From Planosporangium mesophilum (lineage in GTDB: Bacteria; Actinomycetota; Actinomycetes; Mycobacteriales; Micromonosporaceae): a stretch of 64,000 nucleotides of DNA. Position numbers and translations under genes: made by a program. Location: the NCBI RefSeq assembly GCF_016863255.1, contig NZ_BOON01000051.1:1-64000 (forward strand), written 5' to 3'. The notes beneath the pieces are model-generated. The model was not told the DNA's origin. It ran no database searches and saw only the letters and a list, made by a program, of their open reading frames with translations. Shown one piece after another: positions 51,115 to 58,404 of this stretch; positions within the stretch are counted from its first letter, which is position 1; each line of letters starts with the position of its first letter.

Positions 51115-51130
51115 TGCGGCAATATTGCGG
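51114..51130 (+). promoter_or_regulatory. Direct-repeat operator at the amylase transcription start
   Basis: TTGCGG occurs at 51114-51119 and 51125-51130, exactly one helical turn apart, and GCAATATTGC (51119-51128) is a perfect palindrome over the centre. Its position over the transcription start suggests repression, as by the LacI-family maltose regulators of actinomycete amylase genes. Confidence 0.5.
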
Positions 51131-51155
51131 ACACGTTTCGGCTCCTGGAGGTCCG

Positions 51156-52622
51156 ATGCGTCATCGCCGGATGTCGTCGCCGTCGAAGGCCCTCGCCGCG
51201 GTGCTGGCCGCGGTCCTCGGGCTCGCCCTGCTCGCCGCGGTCGGATCGTCCACACCCGCCGCCTCGGCCGCGCCGAGCGGTAGCAAGAAGGTCATCGCCA
51301 ACCTCTTCGAGTGGAACTGGAACTCGGTGGCGAACGAGTGTCGGACCTTCCTCGGGCCCCGCGGCTACGGCTATGTGCAGGTCTCGCCACCGCAGGAGCA
51401 CGTCCGGGGCCAGCAGTGGTGGGTGGCGTACCAGCCGGTCAGCTACCGGATCGAGTCCCGCAAGGGCAGCCGGGCGCAGTTCCAGTCGATGGTCAGCGCC
51501 TGCCACGGCGCCGGCGTGAAGGTGATCGTCGACGCGGTGATCAACCATATGTCGGGCCAGGACAGCGGGGGTACCGGCTGGGCCGGCTCGTCGTACGGCA
51601 AGTACGACTACCCGGGCATCTACCAGTACCAGGACTTCCACCACTGCGGACGCAACGGCAACGACGACATCGTCAACTACAACGACCGGTACGAGGTGCA
51701 GAACTGCGAGCTGGCCAACCTCGCCGACCTCGCCACCGGGTCCGACTACGTACGCGGGAAGCTCGCCGGCTACCTCAACGACCTGCTGTCGCTGGGGGTG
51801 GACGGGTTCCGCCTGGACGCGAGCAAGCACATGCCGGCCGCTGACATCGCCGCGATCAAGGCCAGGCTGTCCCGCCCGGTCTACATCGTGCAGGAGGTCA
51901 TCTACGGCGCGGGCGAGCCGATCGGACCGGGCGAGTACACCGGCAACGGCGACGTCCACGAGTTCCGGTACGGCAAGGATCTCGGCCGGGTCTTCCGGCG
52001 GGAGAAGCTGGCGTACCTGACCAACTTCGGCGAGGCCTGGGGGTACCTGCCCAGTGGCAGCGCCAACGTCTTCGTCGACAACCACGACACCCAGCGCGAC
52101 GGCGGCGACGTCCTCACGTACCGGGACAACGGCATCTACGCCCTGGCCAACGCGTTCATGCTGGCCTGGCCGTACGGCTCACCGACGGTCATGTCCAGCT
52201 ACGACTTCAGCAGCCGCGACCAGGGGCCGCCCGCCGACGCCTCCGGTCGTACCACCGACACCACCTGCTACTCCGGGTGGCGCTGCGAGCACCGCTGGCG
52301 CGTCATCGCGAACATGGTCGCGTTCCACAACGCGGTCGAGGGCACCCCCGTCGTCAACTGGTACGACAACGGCAGCAACCACATCGCCTTCGGGCGGGGC
52401 GGCAGCGGGTACCTGACCATCAACGACGAGGACGGGGCCGTGACCGGCCGCAACTACCGCTCGAACCTGCCGGCGGGCCGGTACTGCGACGTGATCCACG
52501 GCGACTACAGCGCAGGTACGTGTTCCGGCCCGGTGATCACCGTCGACTCGGCCGGTTGGTTCCGGGCCGACGTCCCGGCTCACGACGCGGTGGCGCTCCA
52601 CCTCGGAGCGAAGGTGGGGTAG
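51156..52622 (+). CDS. Secreted alpha-amylase, GH13
   Basis: A 488-residue exported alpha-amylase. The signal peptide (RHRR followed by an Ala/Leu core, cut near ASAAP around residue 39) leads into NLFEWNWNSVANECRTFLG and YGYVQVSPPQEH, the animal-like/streptomycete amylase subtype. Conserved region I is DAVINHM; the nucleophile is D221 in GFRLDASKH, the acid E247 in VQEV and the third acid D311 in FVDNHD. A C-terminal beta domain ends the chain; there is no starch-binding domain. ATG 51156 has GGAGG at ideal spacing, favoured over ATG 51114 in the same frame. It hydrolyses external starch or glycogen. Confidence 0.93.
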   Translation: MRHRRMSSPSKALAAVLAAVLGLALLAAVGSSTPAASAAPSGSKKVIANLFEWNWNSVANECRTFLGPRGYGYVQVSPPQEHVRGQQWWVAYQPVSYRIESRKGSRAQFQSMVSACHGAGVKVIVDAVINHMSGQDSGGTGWAGSSYGKYDYPGIYQYQDFHHCGRNGNDDIVNYNDRYEVQNCELANLADLATGSDYVRGKLAGYLNDLLSLGVDGFRLDASKHMPAADIAAIKARLSRPVYIVQEVIYGAGEPIGPGEYTGNGDVHEFRYGKDLGRVFRREKLAYLTNFGEAWGYLPSGSANVFVDNHDTQRDGGDVLTYRDNGIYALANAFMLAWPYGSPTVMSSYDFSSRDQGPPADASGRTTDTTCYSGWRCEHRWRVIANMVAFHNAVEGTPVVNWYDNGSNHIAFGRGGSGYLTINDEDGAVTGRNYRSNLPAGRYCDVIHGDYSAGTCSGPVITVDSAGWFRADVPAHDAVALHLGAKVG

Positions 52623-52702
52623 TTCGGTCGCCGGACGGTGAGAAAAGTGTCCGACAGGGGTCAGGGGGTTGCTTCCGGTGACATTCTTCATCGCGTGCAT
52701 AT

Positions 52703-52730
52703 TTGCGCGGCCACTTTTGTACCGTATGGT
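52703..52730 (+). promoter_or_regulatory. Promoter of the double TetR gene
   Basis: TTGCGC (52703-52708), a 16-base spacer and TATGGT (52725-52730), in an AT-rich stretch 40-67 bases before the ATG. Confidence 0.5.
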
Positions 52731-52733
52731 GAA

Positions 52734-52754
52734 TAATCCGATTTCTGCGGATTA
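52734..52754. promoter_or_regulatory. Operator-like perfect inverted repeat before the double TetR gene
   Basis: TAATCCG and CGGATTA, 7-bp arms 7 bases apart, lie between the -10 element and AGGAGG (52754-52759). This is the usual place for an autorepressor site. Confidence 0.6.
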
Positions 52755-52769
52755 GGAGGTACCTGCCCG

Positions 52770-54101
52770 ATGGCAGTCCCTGGACCAACCGACCTCGCCG
52801 GCTCAGCCGGGTCGATGCGCCCTACCGGGTCGGACGCCGCGTCGTCCGGTGAGGCGCCGGGGCTGCGCGAGCGCAAGAAGCTCGAGACGTTCCGGGCGCT
52901 CCAGGCCGCCGCACAGCGGCTGGTCGGCGAGCGGGGCCTGGACAACGTCACGATCGAGGAGATCGCCGCCGCCGCGAACGTGTCCAAGCGGACGTTCTTC
53001 AACTACTTCGACTGCAAGGAAGCCGCGGTCGTCGACCCCGACCTGGGCAAGGTCGAGCGCCTGGCGGCGGAGCTGGCGGCCCGGCCGGCCGACGAAAGCC
53101 CGCTCCTGTCCCTGTGGCAGGCGACCCTCGTCGTCCTCACGCACCACGCGGAGGGCGTGCAGGACCTCTCCGGCCTGGTCACCGCCAACCCCGGGCTCGC
53201 CGCGCGCCAGGCCCACTCGTACGACCGGTACCGGAAGGTCACCATCGAATGGGCGGCCGAGCGGACCGGCGTCGACCCGGACCGCAACGTCTACCCCGCC
53301 CTGCTGGCCACCATCGGGGGCCTGATGGCGCACCTGTCGGTGACGCGGTGGGAGCCCGGGAGCGGCGTCGAGGGGCACGTCCGGCTGTCCGACGAGATCT
53401 TCCGGCTGATCGCACACGGCCTGGCCGCACCCTGTCCGGGCGGTCCGGTTCCGGACTGCCCGAACCGGGTGCCGTTCGATGCCCGGACGGCGACCGACGA
53501 CGGGCCGCTGGGGCTGCGTGAGCGCAAGAAGTTCGAGACGTTCCAGGCCCTGCAGGGCGCCGCGCACCGGCTGGTCCTGGAGCGGGGTCTGGACAACGTC
53601 ACGGTCGAGGAGATAGCCGCCGCCGCGAACGTGTCCAAGCGGACGTTCTTCAACTACTTCGAGTCCAAGGAGGCGGCGCTCATCGATCCCGAGCCCGGAA
53701 AACCGGAGTGGCTGGCCGCGGCGCTCGCCGCCCGGCCCGCCTCGGAAACCCCGCTCGAGGCGCTCTGGGCCGCCGCAGTCGATCTGCTCGTCCGGGACGC
53801 CCCCATTCTGCGGGCACTGTCCGGACTGATAGCCGCCAACCCCACACTGGCCGCGCGGCAGGCCGCCTCGTTCGCCCGGTTCCAGCGGGTCATCGAGGCC
53901 TGGGCCGCCGAACGCACCGGGGTCGACCCGGACACGAACCTCTACCCGGCGCTGCTGGCCGCCATCGGCGTGGCGGCGGTGCGGTTGACGCTGGAGCGGT
54001 GGCGGCCGGAGACCGGCGACGAAGGGTACCTCCGCTCGGTGCAGGAGATCTTGGATCTGCTCCGTACCGGACTCGCCGCGCCGCTGCCGGACACCTGTTG
54101 A
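52770..54101 (+). CDS. Tandem TetR-TetR fusion regulator
   Basis: 443 residues comprising two complete TetR-family repressor units in one chain. Unit 1 starts at LRERKKLETFRALQAAAQRL (about residue 32), unit 2 at LRERKKFETFQALQGAAHRL (about residue 249), joined by a Pro/Cys-containing linker. Both HTH cores read AAAANVSKRTFFNYF, at 66-80 and 283-297, 217 residues apart, with almost identical DNA. Both ligand halves share LSGL..ANP.LAARQA, EWAAERTGVDPD/EAWAAERTGVDPD and YPALLA.IG. A normal TetR protein is about 200 residues and dimerises; this is a covalent pseudo-dimer made by tandem duplication and fusion. It is convergent with the mce operon. Confidence 0.88.
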   Translation: MAVPGPTDLAGSAGSMRPTGSDAASSGEAPGLRERKKLETFRALQAAAQRLVGERGLDNVTIEEIAAAANVSKRTFFNYFDCKEAAVVDPDLGKVERLAAELAARPADESPLLSLWQATLVVLTHHAEGVQDLSGLVTANPGLAARQAHSYDRYRKVTIEWAAERTGVDPDRNVYPALLATIGGLMAHLSVTRWEPGSGVEGHVRLSDEIFRLIAHGLAAPCPGGPVPDCPNRVPFDARTATDDGPLGLRERKKFETFQALQGAAHRLVLERGLDNVTVEEIAAAANVSKRTFFNYFESKEAALIDPEPGKPEWLAAALAARPASETPLEALWAAAVDLLVRDAPILRALSGLIAANPTLAARQAASFARFQRVIEAWAAERTGVDPDTNLYPALLAAIGVAAVRLTLERWRPETGDEGYLRSVQEILDLLRTGLAAPLPDTC

Positions 54102-54122
54102 CCTCAGCGGGTGTCCGGCAGC
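54083..54122. terminator. Bidirectional terminator, 13-bp perfect stem
   Basis: GCTGCCGGACACC (54083-54095) pairs with GGTGTCCGGCAGC (54110-54122) across a 14-base loop that includes the stop of the TetR gene. It faces the end of the mce operon. Confidence 0.75.
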
Positions 54123-54132
54123 GACGGCGATC

Positions 54133-54678
54133 TCAGACCGCGGAGGCGGCCGACACCCGCCAGTCGTCTCCGACCCGGACCATCGTCAGGGTCACCCGGT
54201 TCTGGTCGACCTTCTCACCGACGATGTTGACGTTGCGCCGGTACTGGTTGACGTAGAGCAGCAGCTCCACCCGGTCCGGGCCGGCGGTGATGACGCCGGC
54301 CGCGGACACCTGGGCGCGTACCACCGCCTGCTCCTTCGTCGCCGCCTCCTTCAGCGTCGACGTGGTCTGCGCGTAGTCCTTGGCGAAGGTCCCGGTGGTG
54401 AAGGACTTGCCGTTGGAGATGTTGGCGTCGAACCGGCGGTAGTCGTACGAGAAGATCGCCGTTGCGGCGGTGTTCGCCGCGGCCAGCGACTCCCGGATGG
54501 CGTTGTCGCGCTGCTGTGCCCGGTGCCGGTCGTACCACGCCGCGCCGGCCAGCCCGGCCAGGACCAGCGCCGCGACGGAGAGGACGACCACCAGGCGGCG
54601 CTGCCGGCCGGCCGGCTGGGCGGCGTTGCCGCCGACCGCGTCGGTGCGCTTGAACGGGCGGAGAAGGTCAGTACGCAT
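54133..54678 (-). CDS. Mce-associated membrane protein (second)
   Basis: A 181-residue single-pass protein: a short basic N-terminus, a helix at about residues 28-50 (RRLVVVLSVAALVLAGLAGAAWYD), then a NTF2-like extracytoplasmic domain (ANTAATAIFSYDYRRFDANI, VNQYRRNVNIVGEKVDQNRVTLTMV, DDWRVSAAS). Such Mas proteins stabilise or assist Mce import complexes. It follows the other Mas gene by 13 bases and is the last gene of the operon. Confidence 0.82.
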   Translation of the reverse strand: MRTDLLRPFKRTDAVGGNAAQPAGRQRRLVVVLSVAALVLAGLAGAAWYDRHRAQQRDNAIRESLAAANTAATAIFSYDYRRFDANISNGKSFTTGTFAKDYAQTTSTLKEAATKEQAVVRAQVSAAGVITAGPDRVELLLYVNQYRRNVNIVGEKVDQNRVTLTMVRVGDDWRVSAASAV

Positions 54679-54691
54679 TCAGGGTCTCCGA

Positions 54692-55534
54692 TCAACCGAC
54701 GAACTGCAGCTTCGACACCAGCCACCGCCCGGACTTGGCGTCCTTGGACACCTCGACCTGGATGCGGTAGTGCGACTGTCGGCCCTGAGGGGCGTTGACG
54801 TTCTTGACGGTGGCGTCGACCGCCACCAGTACGACCGCGGAATCGCCGTCGCCGGACACGAGCCCGGTGCGCAGCACCGTGCCGCGCGAGTCGACGTTGT
54901 TCTCCACCACCGCGGCGCGCACCTGCGGCGCACCCCGGGTGAACTCGTCCTTGAACTCGCCGGTGGCGCCGTCCGTGACCCGCTTGAGGTCACGGTCGAC
55001 GGTCGCGGCGCTGACCGACACGAAGTTGACCGTCGTCTGCCGGGCGGCCGCCATCGCCTCCTGGTGCGCCTGGTCGACGCTGCGCTGGCTGTACCACTGA
55101 TAGCCGGTGATGCCGGCCGCCGCCAGTGCGGCCACCAGCGCCCCCGTGAGGCAGACGACCACGAGCGGCGGGCGGCGGCGCTGGCGGCTCGCCGCCGGCC
55201 CGGCCTCCTTGGTCGCCTTGGCCGTCTTGCCCGGGCGCTTCCCGCCGGCCGGGGCCTTCTTCCTGGCCGGTGCCTCGTCGTCCGCGGTCGGGGTCTCGTC
55301 GTCCGCGATCGGCGTCTCGTCGGTCTCGGCCGGCGTCTCGTCGGTCTCGGCCGGTGTCTGGTCGTCGACCACCGGGGTCTCGCCGTCGGGTTGGTTGAGC
55401 GGGCGGCGGACGACCGTACGCCGCCGGTGCGGTACCTGCACGGCTGCCTTCAATCTCGTACGTGTCGACATTCTCGCCTCCCCAACCCCGTCCGCACGGT
55501 CCGGTTCGTTCTGATCTTCACTGGTCTCGCTCAT
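54692..55534 (-). CDS. Mce-associated membrane protein (first)
   Basis: 280 residues. The first ~115 are disordered, with repeated acidic (A)ETDETP/DDETP units, then a Lys/Ala-rich stretch. A membrane helix at about 123-147 (PPLVVVCLTGALVAALAAAGITGYQWY) is followed by a Mas-type NTF2-like domain (ARQTTVNFVSVSAATVDRDLKRVTDGATGEF, YRIQVEVSK). ATG 55534 overlaps the stop of the 20-residue mini-ORF upstream (ATGA). The MSTRTR start 63 bases downstream is an alternative. Confidence 0.8.
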   Translation of the reverse strand: MSETSEDQNEPDRADGVGEARMSTRTRLKAAVQVPHRRRTVVRRPLNQPDGETPVVDDQTPAETDETPAETDETPIADDETPTADDEAPARKKAPAGGKRPGKTAKATKEAGPAASRQRRRPPLVVVCLTGALVAALAAAGITGYQWYSQRSVDQAHQEAMAAARQTTVNFVSVSAATVDRDLKRVTDGATGEFKDEFTRGAPQVRAAVVENNVDSRGTVLRTGLVSGDGDSAVVLVAVDATVKNVNAPQGRQSHYRIQVEVSKDAKSGRWLVSKLQFVG

Positions 55535-55593
55535 GGCGCCACCTCAGTTCGCCCGGCGCCGCCACGAGGCGGCCTGTTGATTCGCTCGCTCAC
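55531..55593 (-). CDS. 20-residue mini-ORF coupling the repeat peptide to the Mas gene
   Basis: GTG 55593 overlaps the stop of the 26-residue repeat peptide (GTGA), and its own TGA (55533-55531) overlaps the ATG of the Mas gene. The peptide begins MSERINRPPRGG; its first codons resemble those of the repeat peptide. It probably exists to pass ribosomes along rather than for its sequence (inference). Confidence 0.45.
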   Translation of the reverse strand: MSERINRPPRGGAGRTEVAP

Positions 55594-55670
55594 GCCATCG
55601 CCTCGCCGGCGCTCGGCGATGGCATTCGCCCACGCACTGAGCCCCTGATTCGCTCGCTCCGCTCGCTCAT
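55590..55670 (-). repeat. 81-bp translated repeat, copy 1, between mceF and the Mas genes
   Basis: It encodes a 26-residue peptide beginning MSERSERIRGSVRGR and ending PSPSAGEAMA. Its ATG overlaps the mceF stop (ATGA) and its TGA overlaps the GTG of the next mini-ORF. It differs from copy 2 (61665-61745) at 10 of 81 bases, with no indels. An inverted repeat, GCCATCGCC facing GGCGATGGC, lies in its 3' half. Confidence 0.88.
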
Positions 55671-56968
55671 GGCGCCACACCCGCCAGGAGCAGCTGCTTC
55701 CAGGACTGCTCACCGGCGAGCTGGTACTGGCCGCCGGTGCCACCGAACTGTAGCGGCAGGCCGTCCGGGCCGGTCACCAGACCGGTCGCCGGGTCGTAGC
55801 CGAAGACGTTCGAGGCCGCCAGCGCCGACGGGTCGGCCGCGGCCGAGCCGGGCGCCGACGCGTCGGGAATGGACGGGCCGGTCGCCGGCGCCGGCTTCGG
55901 GTTGGCGCCGCCGGGACGGGGTGCGTTCTGGGCGCCGCGGACGTTCGAGCCCTTCGCCAGCTCCGCGGCGGTGCAGGCGTACGGCTGACCGCTGCTGACG
56001 TAGTTGCACGACGGGGGGTTGTCGGCGTTGACCACCAGGCCGAAGTGCACGGTGCCGTCCCCGGGCACCACGGTGAACCCGCCCGCCACGACCAGCGGGT
56101 ACGCGACGAGCGCCTGCTCGATGCCGGCCACCCGGCGGGCTGCGATGCCGTTCACGGTGATCAGGTTGCCCAGCAGCGTCCCGATGTTCGGGTCCAGGTC
56201 GTGCAGCAGCCCGACCAGTTGCTGCGCCGCCGGCGGGCCGTTGGTCAGCAGTTTGCGCAGGTCGGGATCGGCGGCCCGCATCGTCGCGCTGAGCTCCGCG
56301 AGCGCGGAGGCCCAGCGGCGGATCGCGTCGGACGACGCCGCCTGGGTCGTGAGCACGGTCTTGCCGTCGCGGATGAGAGTCTGCGTCTCCGGCAGGTACT
56401 TGTTGGCGTCCGCCAGCAGCTCGCTGTTGGCGTCGAGGATGCGCTTGAGGGACAGCTCGCTGCCCTCGAACGCGGTACCCAGCTCGTTGATGACGATGGA
56501 CAGGTCCTCGGTGTTGACCGACCGCACCAGCGCGTCGAGGTTGGCCAGCAGGACCTCGGGAGCCAGCGGCCGGCCGGTACGGCTGCGCGGGATCACGTCG
56601 CCGTTGCGCAGGTACGGGCCCGCGTCCGTGTCCGGCCGCAGGTCCACGTACTGCTCACCGACGGCCGAGCGCTGCGCCACCACGGCGCGCAGGTTCTTCG
56701 GGACCGCGGTGCCCTTCTGCATCTGCAGCTCCACCCGTACGCCGTCGCCGCGCAGGTTGACGCCGACGACCCGGCCGACGGACACGCCCCGGTAGGTGAC
56801 CGGCGCGTTGGTGAAGATGCCGCCGGCCTCGTCGAAGTCCGCGTGTACCAGGTACGAGCCGATGAACCGGTCGCCCAGGCCCACGTAGCGGACCGCGACG
56901 AAGCTGACACCGAGCAGGCTGACCAGGATGAACGCGACGATCTGCAATCGGGCGGTACGGGATATCAC
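55667..56968 (-). CDS. mceF: Mce family protein MceF
   Basis: 433 residues. An N-terminal membrane helix (QIVAFILVSLLGVSFVAVRY) is followed by the MlaD/Mce domain (YLVHADFDEAGGIFTNAPVTYRGVSVGRVVGVNLRGDGVRVEL, SAVGEQYVDLRP), then a long helical region. A Pro/Ala-rich tail carries two Cys (SCNYVSSGQPYACTAAEL), as in other MceF proteins. It is the terminal subunit of the hexameric lipid-import channel. The start is GTG 56968 by GTGA overlap with mceE; the stop overlaps the ATG of repeat copy 1. Confidence 0.88.
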   Translation of the reverse strand: MISRTARLQIVAFILVSLLGVSFVAVRYVGLGDRFIGSYLVHADFDEAGGIFTNAPVTYRGVSVGRVVGVNLRGDGVRVELQMQKGTAVPKNLRAVVAQRSAVGEQYVDLRPDTDAGPYLRNGDVIPRSRTGRPLAPEVLLANLDALVRSVNTEDLSIVINELGTAFEGSELSLKRILDANSELLADANKYLPETQTLIRDGKTVLTTQAASSDAIRRWASALAELSATMRAADPDLRKLLTNGPPAAQQLVGLLHDLDPNIGTLLGNLITVNGIAARRVAGIEQALVAYPLVVAGGFTVVPGDGTVHFGLVVNADNPPSCNYVSSGQPYACTAAELAKGSNVRGAQNAPRPGGANPKPAPATGPSIPDASAPGSAAADPSALAASNVFGYDPATGLVTGPDGLPLQFGGTGGQYQLAGEQSWKQLLLAGVAP

Positions 56969-58404
56969 GGGTGCAGCCCTCCCTTGAGGACGTCGGTGAG
57001 GCCGCCGATCTGCCCGACCGCTTCGCCGGTCACGGTGCCCAACCCGCCGAGCAGGTCGGGTACCCCGGGAAGGCCGGGCAGCAGGCACGTCGGCGGCAGG
57101 ATCGTGCCGGGCTGCACCTTGGTGTTGGGCGGGAAGACGGTACCGGGTGGGATCACCCCGTTGGGGGGGACCAGCCCGCCCGGTGGCACCTGGCTGCCCG
57201 GTGGCAGCGGCTCGCAGCCGGGCGGCAGCACGCAGCCGGCCGGCAGCAGGGCGATCGGCGGCAGGATGCCGGTGGCCGGGATGCAGATCGGCGGCAGCAG
57301 GGTGCCCGGAAGCGCGATGCCCGGGATGATCGGCTTCTGCGGCCCGGTCGGCTTGGACGGCGGCGCCACCTGCATCACGGGCGGCGGGCCGGCCGCGGCG
57401 ACCAGGTTGGACAGGATGTCGGCCGCGTTGAGGTCGAGGGTGGCGTGCAGGTTCATCGCGTCGCCCACGATCGCGCCGTCCGCGTTGGGTGGGAACGGGT
57501 ACGACAGCATGAAGTCCAGCGACTTGGGCAGGTCGTCGCCGGCCTTCACGAGCTGCTCGAGGATCGGCTGCAGGGAGCGGAGGTTCGCGACCGTGTCGGC
57601 CTTGCTGGCGTTGATCACCCGAGTGCCGACCTTGCCGAGCTCGCCGAGCGCGGTCAGCGCCCCGGTGAGCTGCGCCCGCTCCTCGGCGAGCACGGTCAGG
57701 CCGGGTCCGAGCGCGTCGACGGCGTTGCCGATGGTCGATCGCTGCGCCGAGAGCCGGGCGGAGAGCCGGTCCAGGGCGTCGATCGCCTTCACGAGGTCGG
57801 CCTTCTGCGCGTCCAGACCGCCCACGAACGTGTCCAGCTGGCGCAGCGCGTCCTTGGCGGTGGCCTCGCGGCCCTCCATCACCTTGGCCAGCTCTTCGTT
57901 GATCGTCTTGAGCTGGGCCAGTCCGCCGCCGTTGAGCAGCAGGCCGAGCGCGCCGAGGACCTCTTCGATCTCGGCGCTGCGGCGGGTACGCGACAGCGGG
58001 ATGACGTCGCCCTCGGACAGCCGTCCCACGCCCTGCTCGGTGGTCGGGCCGGCCAGCGCCACGAACTTCTCGCCCAGCAGGCTGGTCTGCCTGACCGCGG
58101 CCGTGGCGTTGTCGGGAAGGCGTACGTTCTTGTCGAGGTTCAGGCGGACCCGGGCGGTCCAGCCGGAGAGCCAGATCTTGTCCACGCTGCCGATCGTGAC
58201 GTCGTTGACCTTGACCGCGGACTGCGGCACGAGGTCGAGGACGTCCGCGAACTCCACCGTCACGTGGTACGCCGGGCCGCTGGGCGCGCCGCCGGGCAGC
58301 GGCAGGTCCGCCAGGCTGGGCGGGGTGCACCCGGCGACGGCCAGTACCACCGCCAGGCCGGCGCCGACGGTCGTGAGGCCCGAGCGGGCGAGCCGGCGGT
58401 TCAT
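56965..58404 (-). CDS. mceE: Mce lipoprotein MceE with a hexapeptide Pro-rich tail
   Basis: 479 residues. The signal peptide ends in a lipobox (LAVAGC, Cys26), as is normal for MceE. The Mce domain (YHVTVEFADVLDLVPQSAVKVNDVTIGSVDKI, TSLLGEKFVAL) and the helical region follow. After about residue 355 comes an unusual Pro-rich tail with hexad-like units such as VPPGGL, VPPNGV, IPPGTV, FPPNTK and LPPTCL, plus four Cys. ATG 58404 overlaps the mceD stop (ATGA). It sits on the outer face of the membrane in the Mce channel; the tail could span the wall or form a rigid stalk (inference). Confidence 0.88.
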   Translation of the reverse strand: MNRRLARSGLTTVGAGLAVVLAVAGCTPPSLADLPLPGGAPSGPAYHVTVEFADVLDLVPQSAVKVNDVTIGSVDKIWLSGWTARVRLNLDKNVRLPDNATAAVRQTSLLGEKFVALAGPTTEQGVGRLSEGDVIPLSRTRRSAEIEEVLGALGLLLNGGGLAQLKTINEELAKVMEGREATAKDALRQLDTFVGGLDAQKADLVKAIDALDRLSARLSAQRSTIGNAVDALGPGLTVLAEERAQLTGALTALGELGKVGTRVINASKADTVANLRSLQPILEQLVKAGDDLPKSLDFMLSYPFPPNADGAIVGDAMNLHATLDLNAADILSNLVAAAGPPPVMQVAPPSKPTGPQKPIIPGIALPGTLLPPICIPATGILPPIALLPAGCVLPPGCEPLPPGSQVPPGGLVPPNGVIPPGTVFPPNTKVQPGTILPPTCLLPGLPGVPDLLGGLGTVTGEAVGQIGGLTDVLKGGLHP

